From NCBI RefSeq assembly GCF_900116805.1, contig NZ_FPBV01000005.1, positions 1 through 64,000 on the forward strand: a DNA stretch of 64,000 bases, given 5' to 3'. This DNA is from Paenalicyclobacillus macrosporangiidus (GTDB lineage Bacteria > Bacillota > Bacilli > Alicyclobacillales > Alicyclobacillaceae). This document shows, one piece after another, positions 1 through 10,397 of this stretch (position 1 is its first letter; every line of letters starts with the position of its first letter). The notes beneath the pieces are model-generated. The model ran no database searches, was not told the DNA's origin, and saw nothing but the letters and a program-made list of their open reading frames with translations. The translations under genes were made by a program, and so were the position numbers.

Positions 1-183
1 TGCTCTATCCGGCATTAGCACCCGTTTCCAGGCGTTATTCCGGTCTGACAGGCAGATTGCCCACGTGTTACTCACCCGTCCGCCGCTGATTCCAGGAGGC
101 AAGCCTCCCAGAACCCGCTCGACTTGCATGTATTAGGCACGCCGCCAGCGTTCGTCCTGAGCCAGGATCAAACTCTCAAACCT
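1..183 (-). rRNA. rrs: 16S ribosomal RNA, 5' end (partial)
   Basis: The minus strand carries the 16S 5' region: the universal AGAGTTTGATCCTGGCTCAG segment (E. coli position 8 falls at about 176), then the conserved first variable region and GGCGGACGGGTGAGTAACAC. The mature 5' end is placed at about 183 by counting back from that segment, so it may be off by a few bases. The gene runs off the left edge. An rRNA operon immediately downstream of gyrA is the same arrangement as rrnO in Bacillus subtilis. The sequence between the conserved blocks reads like Alicyclobacillaceae, from memory only. Confidence 0.97.
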
Positions 184-360
184 ATCCTGTGACTCTTGCG
201 AATCACTTCGTACGTTCGCTCTCAGGGCGTGTTCAGTTTTCAAGGAACCAGTCGCTTTCTCTGCCGTCAAGCGGCGCCATTCATCTTACCACACCGCAAC
301 CCCGAAGGGAAGCGGCGCTGTGGCCGATGCGACGAAGCCGTCGCAGCAGCGACGTCGAGT
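184..360 (-). other. 16S rRNA leader
   Basis: This is transcribed leader between the rRNA promoter and the 16S 5' end, with no coding potential. It contains TTGAAAACTGAACA (reverse complement of 231-244), an element typical of the region before 16S in Bacilli and probably involved in rRNA processing or antitermination. No second promoter is convincing here. Confidence 0.6.
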
Positions 361-389
361 AATATACCACGCCTGGGCCGTGAGATCAA
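361..389 (-). promoter_or_regulatory. rRNA operon promoter (sigma-A type)
   Basis: On the minus strand, -35 TTGATC (384-389) and -10 TATATT (361-366) are separated by exactly 17 bases. The start point should fall near 353, giving a leader of about 170 nt before 16S. Confidence 0.75.
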
Positions 390-487
390 CAGGGTAAAAT
401 CAGGATCATCGTCCCACCCAGTCGTTTCCACCCGGGATGCTGAACGAGCCGGGACGCACAAACGCAAAATCGAAGTACCACCTTTCT

Positions 488-598
488 TCAGTCCTTTTTT
501 ACCAGCGCATTGCAGACCATGTATGACACGCCAATCAGTACGATGAATCCAAGGAACATCGCGCCCTGGCGAATCAGGAGTTCCTCAAGTCCACTCAT
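488..598 (-). CDS. possible small single-pass membrane protein (36 aa)
   Basis: The reading frame gives a 36-residue protein with an acidic N-terminus (MSGLEELL), one hydrophobic segment (about residues 14-31) and a basic end ending KKD. An AAAGGA ribosome binding site lies about 11 bases before the ATG at 598. The frame stays open further upstream, but the next ATG (610) sits directly against that site. It lies between gyrA and the rRNA promoter on the same strand. I do not recognise a family. The start and the reality of the gene are uncertain because it is so short. Confidence 0.45.
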   Translation of the reverse strand: MSGLEELLIRQGAMFLGFIVLIGVSYMVCNALVKKD

Positions 599-717
599 GC
601 CCCGCACCATCCTTTTGCTGACATATCCGTACGCGTAACGGTCATTCGCCCGACACACCAGACGAGATGGCGCCGGCCAGGCTGGCACCGGCCGGGACGC
701 CATTGAACCCTCGCTGT

Positions 718-3171
718 TCAACCCTCGTCGTCCTCATTTTGCACCACCCGAGCCACCATCGCCACCTCTTCCCCTTCGGGGACGTTGATCAACTTCACTC
801 CCTGGCTGTAGCGGCTCTGGGTGGAGATGCTGTCCACGTGGATGCGGATGGCCACCCCGGCATTCGTGATGATCATGAGGTCGTCCTCATCCCGCACCAT
901 CTTCAGCCCGACCACGGGTCCGTTTTTCTCGGTGACATTGACCGTTTTGATGCCCTTGCCGCCGCGCGTTTGGATGCGATAGTCGGTGACGGGGGTCTTC
1001 TTGCCATAGCCTCGGCTTGTGACCACCAACACCTCGGTGTTCGGCTCCACCACATCGATGCCGATGACCTCGTCGTCGGGCGCGAGCTGGATGCCTTTCA
1101 CACCGGTCGCCGCGCGTCCCATCGGGCGGACGTCCGACTCGTGGAAGCGGATGGACATCCCCTGCTTCGTCGCCATGATGACCTCGCGGTTGCCATCCGT
1201 CAGGTGCACCCCGATGACCTCGTCCTCTTCCTTGAGGTGAATCGCAATCAAACCCGTCTTCCGGATGTTGGCGTACTCCGCCAGCGGTGTCTTTTTGACG
1301 ATCCCGCTGCGCGTCGCGAAGAACAGCGACACCTGGTCCGCGTCGTCCGGCGTCAGCGTGCGGACCGGGATGACCGCGGAGATCTTTTCATCCGCGTCGA
1401 TGTTGAGCAGGTTGATGAGCGGGAGCCCCTTGGCTTGCCTGCCGTACTCCGGGATCTCGTACGCCTTGAGGCTGTACATCCGCCCCTTGTTCGTAAAGAA
1501 CAACAGGTGATGGTGGGACGACGTGATGTACATGTGCTCCACGAAGTCCTCTTCCCGCGTCCCAATCATGGTCATACCGCGCCCGCCGCGACGCTGGCTG
1601 TGATACGCCGTCACCGGCACCCGCTTCGCATAGCCCGCGTGCGTGATGGTGATGGCGACGTCCTGGACGGGGATGAGATCCTCCTCCGTGATGTCCCCTT
1701 CCGCGTTGACGATGGTCGTACGGCGATCATCCGCGTATTTCTCCTTGATCTCGAGGATCTCCTTGCGGATCACGCCCATCAGCAACTTCTCGTCGGCCAG
1801 GATGGCGCGGAGTTCGGCAATGGTCTTGAGCAGTTCCCGATACTCGCTCTCAATTTTCTCTCGCTCCAACCCCGTCAACCGCTGCAGGCGCATGTCGAGG
1901 ATGGCCTGTGCCTGTTCGTGGGAAAGCTGGAAGCGCGACATAAGTCCGTCTCTCGCCGTGTCCGTATCCGCCGATCCGCGGATCAGGGCGATGACCTCGT
2001 CCAGGAATTCGAGCGCGATGCGCAGACCTTCGAGGATGTGCGCACGCGCCTCCGCCTTGTTGAGGTCGTATTGCGTGCGCCGGGTGACCACCTCGCGCTG
2101 GTGATCGAGATAGAGGGACAGCACCTCCCGGAGGCTCAGCACCTTGGGTTGGTTGCCCACCAGGGCGAGGGTGATGACGCCAAACGTACTCTGCAGGCCG
2201 GTATGCTTGAACAGATTATTCAACACGACCTGGGGTTTGACGTCTCGGCGCAGTTCAATCACGATGCGCATCCCGTTGCGGTCCGACTCGTCGCGCAGGT
2301 CCGTGATCCCGTCGATCTTTTTCTCCCGCGCCAACTCGGCGATCTTCTCAATCAACCGGGCTTTGTTCTGCTGATACGGGATCTCCGTCACGACGATCCG
2401 CGTCTTTCCGCCGCCCATCTCTTCGAACTGCGTCTTGGCGCGCACCACGATGGAGCCCCGGCCCGTCTCGTACGCGCTCTTGATGCCGTCCCGGCCGAGG
2501 ATGATGCCCCCGGTGGGAAAATCCGGCCCCTTGATGACCCGCATCAGGTCATCGACCGTCGCATCTGGCCGGTCAATCAGCATCACCACGCCGTCGATGA
2601 CCTCGCCCAGGTTGTGCGGCGGGATGTTGGTCGCCATCCCGACGGCGATACCGGACGACCCGTTGACGAGCAGATTCGGAAACCGGGAGGGCAGGACGAG
2701 CGGTTCCTGCTCGTTGCCGTCGTAGTTGGGGCCGAAATCGACCGTCTCCTTGTTGATGTCCCGCAGCAACTCCATCGCGATGTGCGACATCCGGGCTTCC
2801 GTGTACCGCATGGCCGCCGCCGAGTCGCCGTCGATGGAGCCGAAGTTGCCGTGGCCGTCGACCAGCACGTAGCGCGTCGAGAAATCCTGCGCCATGCGCA
2901 CCAGCGCGTCGTACACCGCCGCATCGCCGTGCGGGTGATACTTCGCCAGCACGTCGCCGACCACGCGGGCAGACTTTTTGTACGGCTTGTCGGGCGTCAT
3001 GCCGACCTCGTACATCGCGTACAAAATGCGCCGGTGAACCGGTTTGAGGCCATCCCGGACGTCCGGGATGGCCCGGCTGACGATCACGCTCATCGCGTAA
3101 TCCAGAAACGAGTTTTTCAGTTCCTGGCTGAGATCGATAGGCAAAACCTTGCTCGCAAAATCCTCCGGCAA
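718..3171 (-). CDS. gyrA: DNA gyrase subunit A
   Basis: Breakage-reunion subunit of DNA gyrase (817 aa), which with GyrB introduces negative supercoils. The N-terminal winged-helix/tower region includes the catalytic Arg122-Tyr123 pair (MRYTEAR). The C-terminal beta-pinwheel carries the GyrA box QRRGGRG near residue 535. The start is TTG at 3171, preceded by GGGAG, and the N-terminus aligns with other Firmicute GyrA proteins. It follows gyrB with a 19-base gap and is probably cotranscribed. The position of E. coli Ser83, the main quinolone contact, is Ala84 here ([10 protein letters not shown]), while the acidic partner Asp88 is kept. Confidence 0.98.
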   Translation of the reverse strand: MPEDFASKVLPIDLSQELKNSFLDYAMSVIVSRAIPDVRDGLKPVHRRILYAMYEVGMTPDKPYKKSARVVGDVLAKYHPHGDAAVYDALVRMAQDFSTRYVLVDGHGNFGSIDGDSAAAMRYTEARMSHIAMELLRDINKETVDFGPNYDGNEQEPLVLPSRFPNLLVNGSSGIAVGMATNIPPHNLGEVIDGVVMLIDRPDATVDDLMRVIKGPDFPTGGIILGRDGIKSAYETGRGSIVVRAKTQFEEMGGGKTRIVVTEIPYQQNKARLIEKIAELAREKKIDGITDLRDESDRNGMRIVIELRRDVKPQVVLNNLFKHTGLQSTFGVITLALVGNQPKVLSLREVLSLYLDHQREVVTRRTQYDLNKAEARAHILEGLRIALEFLDEVIALIRGSADTDTARDGLMSRFQLSHEQAQAILDMRLQRLTGLEREKIESEYRELLKTIAELRAILADEKLLMGVIRKEILEIKEKYADDRRTTIVNAEGDITEEDLIPVQDVAITITHAGYAKRVPVTAYHSQRRGGRGMTMIGTREEDFVEHMYITSSHHHLLFFTNKGRMYSLKAYEIPEYGRQAKGLPLINLLNIDADEKISAVIPVRTLTPDDADQVSLFFATRSGIVKKTPLAEYANIRKTGLIAIHLKEEDEVIGVHLTDGNREVIMATKQGMSIRFHESDVRPMGRAATGVKGIQLAPDDEVIGIDVVEPNTEVLVVTSRGYGKKTPVTDYRIQTRGGKGIKTVNVTEKNGPVVGLKMVRDEDDLMIITNAGVAIRIHVDSISTQSRYSQGVKLINVPEGEEVAMVARVVQNEDDEG

Positions 3172-3190
3172 ACGGATTCAACTCCCATCC

Positions 3191-5131
<1,941 letters not shown>

Positions 5132-5157
5132 TCAAGCCGAATCAGTGCGCGGACGGA

Positions 5158-5400
5158 TCACACGCCGGTCTGGCGTGCCCGTCGTTTCAGGGTGGCAGAA
5201 GAAATGGGGGAATAGTAGATCTGGTCCACGGTCACCACAAAGGACTTGTACGGACCCGCTTCCACGGTCACAATCCGGCCGCCCTCGGCGGCCTGGCTCA
5301 GAAAGGCCTCGTTGGCCGAGTCGGCTTTTCCGCGAATGTCAAAGATGCCGACAATATCTTTCGCGCGCACCGCGGTGTCTCCGCCAAGATGTATAAACAC
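5158..5400 (-). CDS. remB: RemB/YaaB family regulatory protein (DUF370)
   Basis: This 80-residue protein begins FIHLGGDTAVRAKDIVGIFD, the characteristic start of the DUF370/RemA-RemB family. B. subtilis YaaB (RemB) occupies the same place between recF and gyrB and contributes to matrix gene activation. The start is GTG at 5400 behind GGAGGGG about 12 bases upstream. It is 8 bases downstream of recF. Family assignment is firm; the exact role in this organism is inferred. Confidence 0.88.
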   Translation of the reverse strand: MFIHLGGDTAVRAKDIVGIFDIRGKADSANEAFLSQAAEGGRIVTVEAGPYKSFVVTVDQIYYSPISSATLKRRARQTGV

Positions 5401-5408
5401 AGAAACAC

Positions 5409-6524
5409 CTACCCCTCCTTCTGTATTATACCAGAACGCACTTGAAACAAACGCGCAGCCAGACGGAGGTTGCCTTGAATGGGAAACAGCGCCGTGGTCG
5501 TGAGGATGGTCTGCACTTTTTCACTCATCGACCACACCAGCCGCTGTTGGCGCGTATTGTCCAGCTCCGACAGCACGTCGTCGAGCAACAGCACCGGGTA
5601 CTCGCCGACTTCGTCCCGGATCAGGTCCATCTCGGCCAAGCGGAGGGACAGGGCGATGGTCCGTTGCTGGCCTTGGCTTGCGAAGGACTGCACCGGTTGT
5701 CCGTCGATGAAGAACAAGAGGTCGTCCCGGTGCGGCCCCACCGACGTGTGGCCGGTTTGGAGATCGGCCGCGCGGCGGACCGCCAAGGCCTGAAGAAGGG
5801 CCTCACGGACCTCGGCGACCGAGATGGGTTCCGCCTCCCCCAACCCTTCGAGTGGGCTTCGGTATTGGAATGTGAAGCGCTCCCGTCCGTCGGAAATCTC
5901 CTCGTGGATTCGTTGCGCGATGGTGTGCAGGCGCGTCAGAAACCCGTGGCGCCGCACCACCACCTCGGCGCCGTGGTCGGCCATTTGCGCCTCGAGCACC
6001 TCCAGGTAGGTGTTGTCCACCCGGTCCTGCTTCAGGAGCGCGTTGCGCTGCTGAAGCGCGCGCTGGTACTGGGCCAGGTGGTAGAGGTACTTGGGCTGCG
6101 TCTGGCCGATCTCCATGTCGATAAACCGCCGGCGTGCCGCCGGCGCTCCTTTGACCAGTTGGAGGTCTTCCGGCGCGAACAGAACCACCTGAAAGTGGCC
6201 GACGAAATCGGTCATCTTCGCCTGCAGAACCCCGTTGACCTCGGCGCGCTTGGCGCCGCGGTGCAGCTCGACCGCGAGGGTCCGCGGCCGGCCCGCGGTA
6301 ACGACCTGCGCGCTGACGCGGGCGCCGTCGGCTCCCCATTGGATGCAATCGGCGTCGCGGGATGTGCGGTGCGCCCTGCCCATGGCCAGGAGATACACGG
6401 CCTCCAGGGCGTTCGTCTTTCCCTGGGCATTCTCGCCAATGAATACATTCACCCCGGAGGAGAATTCGATCCGCTGGTGTGTGTAGTTCCGGTACTGCGT
6501 CAGTTCCAGCCATTCGATATGCAT
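5409..6524 (-). CDS. recF: DNA replication and repair protein RecF
   Basis: SMC-like ATPase (371 aa) that acts with RecO and RecR to load RecA at gaps. It begins MHIEWLELTQYRNY, has the Walker A motif GENAQGKTN near residue 30, and a C-terminal Walker B/D-loop region LLLDDVLSELD. I chose the ATG at 6524 because RecF proteins begin at this point; the frame is open upstream but that part is shadow sequence inside dnaN. It starts 22 bases after dnaN, with no yaaA gene between them. Confidence 0.96.
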   Translation of the reverse strand: MHIEWLELTQYRNYTHQRIEFSSGVNVFIGENAQGKTNALEAVYLLAMGRAHRTSRDADCIQWGADGARVSAQVVTAGRPRTLAVELHRGAKRAEVNGVLQAKMTDFVGHFQVVLFAPEDLQLVKGAPAARRRFIDMEIGQTQPKYLYHLAQYQRALQQRNALLKQDRVDNTYLEVLEAQMADHGAEVVVRRHGFLTRLHTIAQRIHEEISDGRERFTFQYRSPLEGLGEAEPISVAEVREALLQALAVRRAADLQTGHTSVGPHRDDLLFFIDGQPVQSFASQGQQRTIALSLRLAEMDLIRDEVGEYPVLLLDDVLSELDNTRQQRLVWSMSEKVQTILTTTALFPIQGNLRLAARLFQVRSGIIQKEG

Positions 6525-6546
6525 CGTCGGTTCCGCCGGTGGAAGG

Positions 6547-7674
6547 TTACCTCCAGAGAATCGGCGAGATGAGCTGGAGACCGTTTTCGGCGCCGGATTC
6601 CCGGATGGTGAACGGTTGGTTGGGGCCATTGAACTGCAGCACCACTTCGTCGGCGGCCAGCGCGCGCAGCGCCTCGAGGACGTACCGGGCGTTGAACGCG
6701 ATCGACAGGTCATCCCCCTCCATGCGGTTGGCTTGAATGCGTTCGGAAACGTTGCCGATCTCCGAGGAGCTCGACGACACCTGAATGGAGGTTCCGCTGA
6801 TCTCGAAACGCACCATGTGGTTTTCGCGGTCGCGGGCGATGAGGGCCGCGCGATCGACCGCATCGGCCATCAGGTCGGCGTCGATGGCCACCTCCGTGCG
6901 GTGCGTGCTCGGGATGATCCGGGTGGTGTCCGGGTATGTGCCTTCGATGAGCCGCGTGTAAAAGTGCGTGGTGCCGACGACGAACAGGCTGTGGCTGTCC
7001 GACACGTACAGCTGGACGGGCACATCGTCGTCTGGCAGGATTTTCGCCAGCTCGACAAGGGACTTGCTGGGAATGATGACGTTCCATGCGGATTCCCCGG
7101 CTTCCGCAGAGCCAATCCACCGGGTGGCCAGGCGGAGCCCGTCGGTCGCCGTGAACTGCAGGCGGCCGGTGCCAAGTTCAACGTGCACACCGGTCAGGAT
7201 GGGCCGGACCTCCGATGTCGCCGAAGCGAACGCGGTGGCGCGCACCAGTTCGCGGACGTGTTCGCTGGTGACCTGGAGCGACTGGCTGGACTGGAACACG
7301 GGTAGCAGGGGGAATTCCGCGGCATCGATGCCATGCAGATGAAATTCCACCTCGCCGCAGCGGATCTCGGTCATGTAGTTGGAACCCACCCCGACCGAGA
7401 CTTCGCGGTTGGGCAGCTTTCGCACGACGTCCGCGAGATAACGGGCGGACAGGACGATGGCGCCGGGCTCTTGGACGGAGAGCATGTTGACATCGTCAGC
7501 CGGGACTTCGACGCGGATGCCGAGTTCGAGATCGTACGCGGTGGCAATGAGACGGCCGGCTTCCGCCTGCAGGAGGATGCCGGTGAGCACCTGTTTGGTG
7601 GTCCGGACGGCGACCGCTTTGGAGGCGGTTTGCAGGACGTTGAGCAGCGCCGGTTGGGCAATGGTGAATTTCAT
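6547..7674 (-). CDS. dnaN: DNA polymerase III beta sliding clamp
   Basis: Processivity clamp (375 aa) that encircles DNA and tethers replication and repair proteins. It starts MKFTIAQPALLNVLQTASKAV and has the normal three-repeat length, with the conserved C-terminal region RYVLEALRAL. It is the second gene of the dnaA-dnaN unit, separated from dnaA by the 298-base inner part of oriC. The ATG at 7674 has GGGAG about 13 bases upstream, a wide spacing. Confidence 0.97.
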   Translation of the reverse strand: MKFTIAQPALLNVLQTASKAVAVRTTKQVLTGILLQAEAGRLIATAYDLELGIRVEVPADDVNMLSVQEPGAIVLSARYLADVVRKLPNREVSVGVGSNYMTEIRCGEVEFHLHGIDAAEFPLLPVFQSSQSLQVTSEHVRELVRATAFASATSEVRPILTGVHVELGTGRLQFTATDGLRLATRWIGSAEAGESAWNVIIPSKSLVELAKILPDDDVPVQLYVSDSHSLFVVGTTHFYTRLIEGTYPDTTRIIPSTHRTEVAIDADLMADAVDRAALIARDRENHMVRFEISGTSIQVSSSSSEIGNVSERIQANRMEGDDLSIAFNARYVLEALRALAADEVVLQFNGPNQPFTIRESGAENGLQLISPILWR

Positions 7675-7802
7675 GGCATGGGTGAGCTCCCTTCTGCATA
7701 GGCTCTAGTGTCTGGCGAGAGAGGTGCCGCACAAATCCGGCCGGCGCGCGGTGAAATCGCGGCGCCGAGGCATAAGGATCAGGATCTGATCATATCCTCT
7801 TC

Positions 7803-7823
7803 AAGAAGTAAAAACAGCAATAG
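7803..7823. other. DnaA-trio element (origin unwinding site)
   Basis: Read on the plus strand, this stretch is seven consecutive triplets of the form NA[A/G]. Read 3' to 5' away from the DnaA boxes it is therefore seven [G/A]AN units, the DnaA-trio pattern known from B. subtilis as the site where DnaA engages single-stranded DNA. It is followed after four bases (GTCC) by tandem DnaA-box-like sites, and on the other side by a relatively AT-rich tract near 7784-7802. This position between dnaA and dnaN matches the known basal unwinding region. Confidence 0.65.
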
Positions 7824-7827
7824 GTCC

Positions 7828-7901
7828 TGTGGAACTTGTGGATATGTGGCTCAGATCCTTGCAAATGAAAGGTTATCCACATGTGGATAACCTGTGGACA
7901 A
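7828..7901. other. oriC: oriC inner DnaA-box cluster (incC-like)
   Basis: This cluster holds a weak box TGTGGAACT (7828-7836), TGTGGATAT (7837-7845, one mismatch), two perfect boxes TTATCCACA (7873-7881) and TGTGGATAA (7882-7890) placed back to back, and TGTGGACAA (7893-7901, one mismatch). The two perfect boxes form a perfect 24-base palindrome at 7870-7893. With the DnaA-trio it forms the likely unwinding half of a bipartite origin. Confidence 0.85.
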
Positions 7902-7972
7902 GCCGTGCCGTCCGGCGCCGCTTCTCCACCGGGCTGTTGACAACCCGGTTGGCTGTGTCCGTTGGCAGGTCT

Positions 7973-9364
7973 TCAGAACAGCGTTCGAATGGCTTCCGCC
8001 AGCCGTTCCACCGTGGACTTCAACTGCGGGTCGCGCGCGAGTTCTTGGCTGACTTTCTCGCACGCGTGCAGGACGGTGGTGTGGTCGCGGCCGCCGAACG
8101 ATTCGCCGATCTTCGGCAGGGAGAGATCCGTGAGTTCACGTGCCAGATACATGGCGATTTGGCGCGGGAAGGCGACATTCTTGGTCCGCTTTTTGGCCTT
8201 CAGGTCGTCCGGTTTGAGGCCGAAGTGATCGCTGATCACCTTTTGGATCTGCTCGACCGTGACGGTACGCGGCTTGTGGTGGGCGATCATCTCCTGAAGC
8301 GCTTGTTCCGCCAGTTCGAGCGTGATGTCCTGGTTGACGAGCGACGAGTACGCGATGAGGCGGACCAAGGCGCCCTCCAGTTCACGGATGTTCGAGTCAA
8401 TCTGGGTGGCGATGAAATATGCCACCTCCTCCGGGAGGTCAATCCCGTCGGCTTTCGCCTTTCGTTGCAGAATGGCGATCCGCGTCTCCAAGTCCGGCGG
8501 ATGGATGTCGGTGATGAGGCCCCACTCGAACCGGGAACGAAGCCGGTCCTCCAGCGTCGAGATCTCCTTCGGAGGCCGGTCGCTCGAGATCACAATCTGT
8601 TTGTGTGCCTCGTGCAGCGCATTAAAGGTATGGAAGAATTCCTCCTGCGTCGACTCCTTGCCGGCGATGAACTGGATGTCGTCGATGAGCAAGACGTCAA
8701 TGTTCCGGTAGCGGTTGCGAAAGTCGCCCGTGCTGTTGTCGAGGATGGCGGCGATGAATTCGTTGGTGAACCGCTCGGAACTGAGATACAGGACTTTCAG
8801 TTCCGGCTTTCGGCGCATCACGTGGTGGGCGATGGCGTGCATCAAATGGGTCTTGCCGAGGCCCACGCCGCCGTAGATGAACAGCGGGTTGTACCTTTCG
8901 GCCGGACGTTCGGCGACGGCCAGGCATGCGGCATGGGCGAACCGGTTGCTGTTACCGATGACGAACGTTTCGAAGGTATAGCGCGGGTTTAGCGGCAGGG
9001 CCTCGGCCTTGACCGTATCGTCGGCAGCGGGAGCCGGTTCCGCGCCAGCTTCTGAAGGCGCTTTCTCCGCATCCGGCGTGGGATCGAGGCTGGTGGTGAA
9101 TTTCAATGTGTATTCCTGGTCGGTCAGCGTGGTGAGAAACGAACGGATGACATCCCTGTAATTGTTATAGATCCAATTCCGCGCGAACGTGGTTGGCACG
9201 AAAATGGTGATGGCGTTCTCCTCCGGGTTGTAGTCGACAATCTGCGTGCCGCCGAACCAGGTTTGGAGGGAGGGGCCGCTCATCTGTTCCCCGAGCATGT
9301 CGAGGACTTTGTCCCACAGGTTTTGAAAGAAGACCGCGTCAAACGCGCTGCTCACAGGACTCAT
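7973..9364 (-). CDS. dnaA: chromosomal replication initiator DnaA
   Basis: AAA+ initiator (463 aa) that binds DnaA boxes and melts oriC. The order is domain I (residues 1-85), a short Pro/Ala-rich linker, the AAA+ domain with Walker A GGVGLGKTHL and Walker B LLIDDIQF, and the C-terminal helix-turn-helix with the signature GGRDHTTVLHACEKV. I chose the ATG at 9364 (MSPVSSAFDAVF) because AGGAGG lies 11 bases upstream; the longer open frame runs back through DnaA boxes and is not coding. Box clusters flank both ends of the gene. Confidence 0.97.
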   Translation of the reverse strand: MSPVSSAFDAVFFQNLWDKVLDMLGEQMSGPSLQTWFGGTQIVDYNPEENAITIFVPTTFARNWIYNNYRDVIRSFLTTLTDQEYTLKFTTSLDPTPDAEKAPSEAGAEPAPAADDTVKAEALPLNPRYTFETFVIGNSNRFAHAACLAVAERPAERYNPLFIYGGVGLGKTHLMHAIAHHVMRRKPELKVLYLSSERFTNEFIAAILDNSTGDFRNRYRNIDVLLIDDIQFIAGKESTQEEFFHTFNALHEAHKQIVISSDRPPKEISTLEDRLRSRFEWGLITDIHPPDLETRIAILQRKAKADGIDLPEEVAYFIATQIDSNIRELEGALVRLIAYSSLVNQDITLELAEQALQEMIAHHKPRTVTVEQIQKVISDHFGLKPDDLKAKKRTKNVAFPRQIAMYLARELTDLSLPKIGESFGGRDHTTVLHACEKVSQELARDPQLKSTVERLAEAIRTLF

Positions 9365-9431
9365 GAAAAGAAAAGCCTCCTGAACGGCGTGGTGAAGATG
9401 GCCACGATGGGGAGGTGGATGGGTGTTGAGG

Positions 9432-9491
9432 TTGTGCACAATCTTATCCACAGGTTGTGGATAAGATTGTGGATGTCCGCAGTTATCCACA
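9432..9491. other. oriC: oriC outer DnaA-box cluster, proximal part
   Basis: Boxes are TTGTGCACA (9432-9440, one mismatch), TTATCCACA (9444-9452), TGTGGATAA (9456-9464), TGTGGATGT (9468-9476, weak) and TTATCCACA (9483-9491). The two perfect central boxes lie inside a perfect inverted repeat with 16-base arms (9437-9452 and 9456-9471) and a 3-base GGT spacer. The cluster sits in the dnaA leader, downstream of its promoter. Confidence 0.85.
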
Positions 9492-9516
9492 AGACCGCTT
9501 TGTCGTAGCGTGTCTA

Positions 9517-9546
9517 ATCATATCAGATCTCGCAACGCATCTGCAA
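9517..9546 (-). promoter_or_regulatory. dnaA promoter (sigma-A type, extended -10)
   Basis: On the minus strand, TTGCAG (9541-9546) and TATGAT (9517-9522) are 18 bases apart, and TGA before the -10 makes it an extended -10 element. DnaA boxes lie on both sides (9432-9491 downstream, 9560-9627 upstream), so autoregulation by DnaA is likely. Confidence 0.6.
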
Positions 9547-9559
9547 TCGGGGCCGTGAG

Positions 9560-9627
9560 TTATGCACAGGATCCCCTGTATGCAAGGGATGGCTTCCACA
9601 GGTTGTACACATGTGGACAACCTGTGG
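9560..9627. other. oriC: oriC outer DnaA-box cluster, distal part
   Basis: This part has TTATGCACA (9560-9568, consensus), then TTGTACACA (9603-9611) directly abutting TGTGGACAA (9612-9620), each one mismatch from consensus. The abutting pair is the centre of a 32-base near-perfect palindrome (9596-9627, 15 of 16 positions paired). It lies upstream of the dnaA promoter and before rpmH. Confidence 0.7.
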
Positions 9628-9727
9628 GCGAGGTGTGGAAACCCTGAGCTGGGGACATGTGCCCGGGGTGGGGCGCCGAGGAGAAGGCCAGGCGGTGCAG
9701 GCAGCCGTGCGCAAGGATTTTGTTTGA

Positions 9728-9757
9728 TTGACAGCGGGGCGCGGGGTTGGGTATAAT
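9728..9757 (+). promoter_or_regulatory. rpmH promoter (sigma-A type)
   Basis: Perfect hexamers TTGACA (9728-9733) and TATAAT (9752-9757) are separated by 18 bases. Transcription would start near 9764, about 35 bases before the rpmH start codon. Confidence 0.85.
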
Positions 9758-9797
9758 GGTCGCCAGTGTTTTTCTTGTGAAAAAGGGGGTGGCCTGT

Positions 9798-9932
9798 TTG
9801 AAGCCGACTTATCAACCTAACGTGCGCAAGCGCAAGAAAGTGCACGGGTTCCGCAAGCGCATGAGCACGAAAAACGGCCGCAAAGTGCTGGCTGCTCGCC
9901 GTCGCAAGGGACGCAAGGTATTGTCCGCATAA
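9798..9932 (+). CDS. rpmH: 50S ribosomal protein L34
   Basis: A 44-residue, very basic protein of the large subunit. It reads [20 protein letters not shown] and ends RKGRKVLSA, typical L34. The TTG at 9798 is chosen because it gives the standard N-terminus and has AAAAGGGGG upstream; the frame is open further upstream but nothing supports a longer protein. It is the first gene of the rightward unit from oriC, followed by a hairpin terminator before rnpA. Confidence 0.97.
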   Translation: MKPTYQPNVRKRKKVHGFRKRMSTKNGRKVLAARRRKGRKVLSA

Positions 9933-9944
9933 CAGGGGATAGAG

Positions 9945-9967
9945 GGCCACGCGATGTGGCCTTTTTT
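9945..9967 (+). terminator. rho-independent terminator or attenuator after rpmH
   Basis: GGCCAC (9945-9950) and GTGGCC (9956-9961) pair around a 5-base loop and are followed by six T residues. It would let rpmH be made in excess over rnpA, the usual situation for this pair. Confidence 0.8.
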
Positions 9968-10019
9968 CATATCGTGCCATCGTGATCGTGTCAGATCCGG
10001 GGGGCGGAAAGGGTGGCGC

Positions 10020-10361
10020 ATGGTGCAGCGGGAGTACCGGTTGAGGGAAAACAGGGACTTTCGGCGGGTCTTCCAGCGGGGCAAGTCGGCTGCGACCGCC
10101 CGCCTCGTCCTGTACTGGCTGGAAAACCGGGAAGGGCACTGCCGCGCCGGGATTTCGGTGAGCAAGAAGGTTGGAAACGCGGTGGTGCGCAACCGCGTGA
10201 AGCGGCGCCTGAGAGCCTGTTTCCTGATGCTCAGGGCGGAGCTGGCGCCAAAGCCGGTCGACCTGGTCGTGGTGTGCCGGCAGGCGGCAGCGGAGGCATC
10301 GTTTGCCGATCTGCACGCAGACCTCATGAAATTGCTCAAACGGGCCAAAATCATGGTATGA
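10020..10361 (+). CDS. rnpA: ribonuclease P protein component
   Basis: Protein subunit of RNase P (113 aa), which helps the RNA subunit process tRNA 5' ends. The family signature GNAVVRNRVKRRLR (RNR motif) is present near residue 60. The ATG at 10020 is preceded by GGAAAGGGTGG. The frame extends upstream through the terminator, so a longer protein is unlikely. Its place after rpmH and before yidD is the standard order. Confidence 0.95.
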   Translation: MVQREYRLRENRDFRRVFQRGKSAATARLVLYWLENREGHCRAGISVSKKVGNAVVRNRVKRRLRACFLMLRAELAPKPVDLVVVCRQAAAEASFADLHADLMKLLKRAKIMV

Positions 10362-10397
10362 TGGGGACGATGATAGAATGGGGGCGGAAGAGGATTC

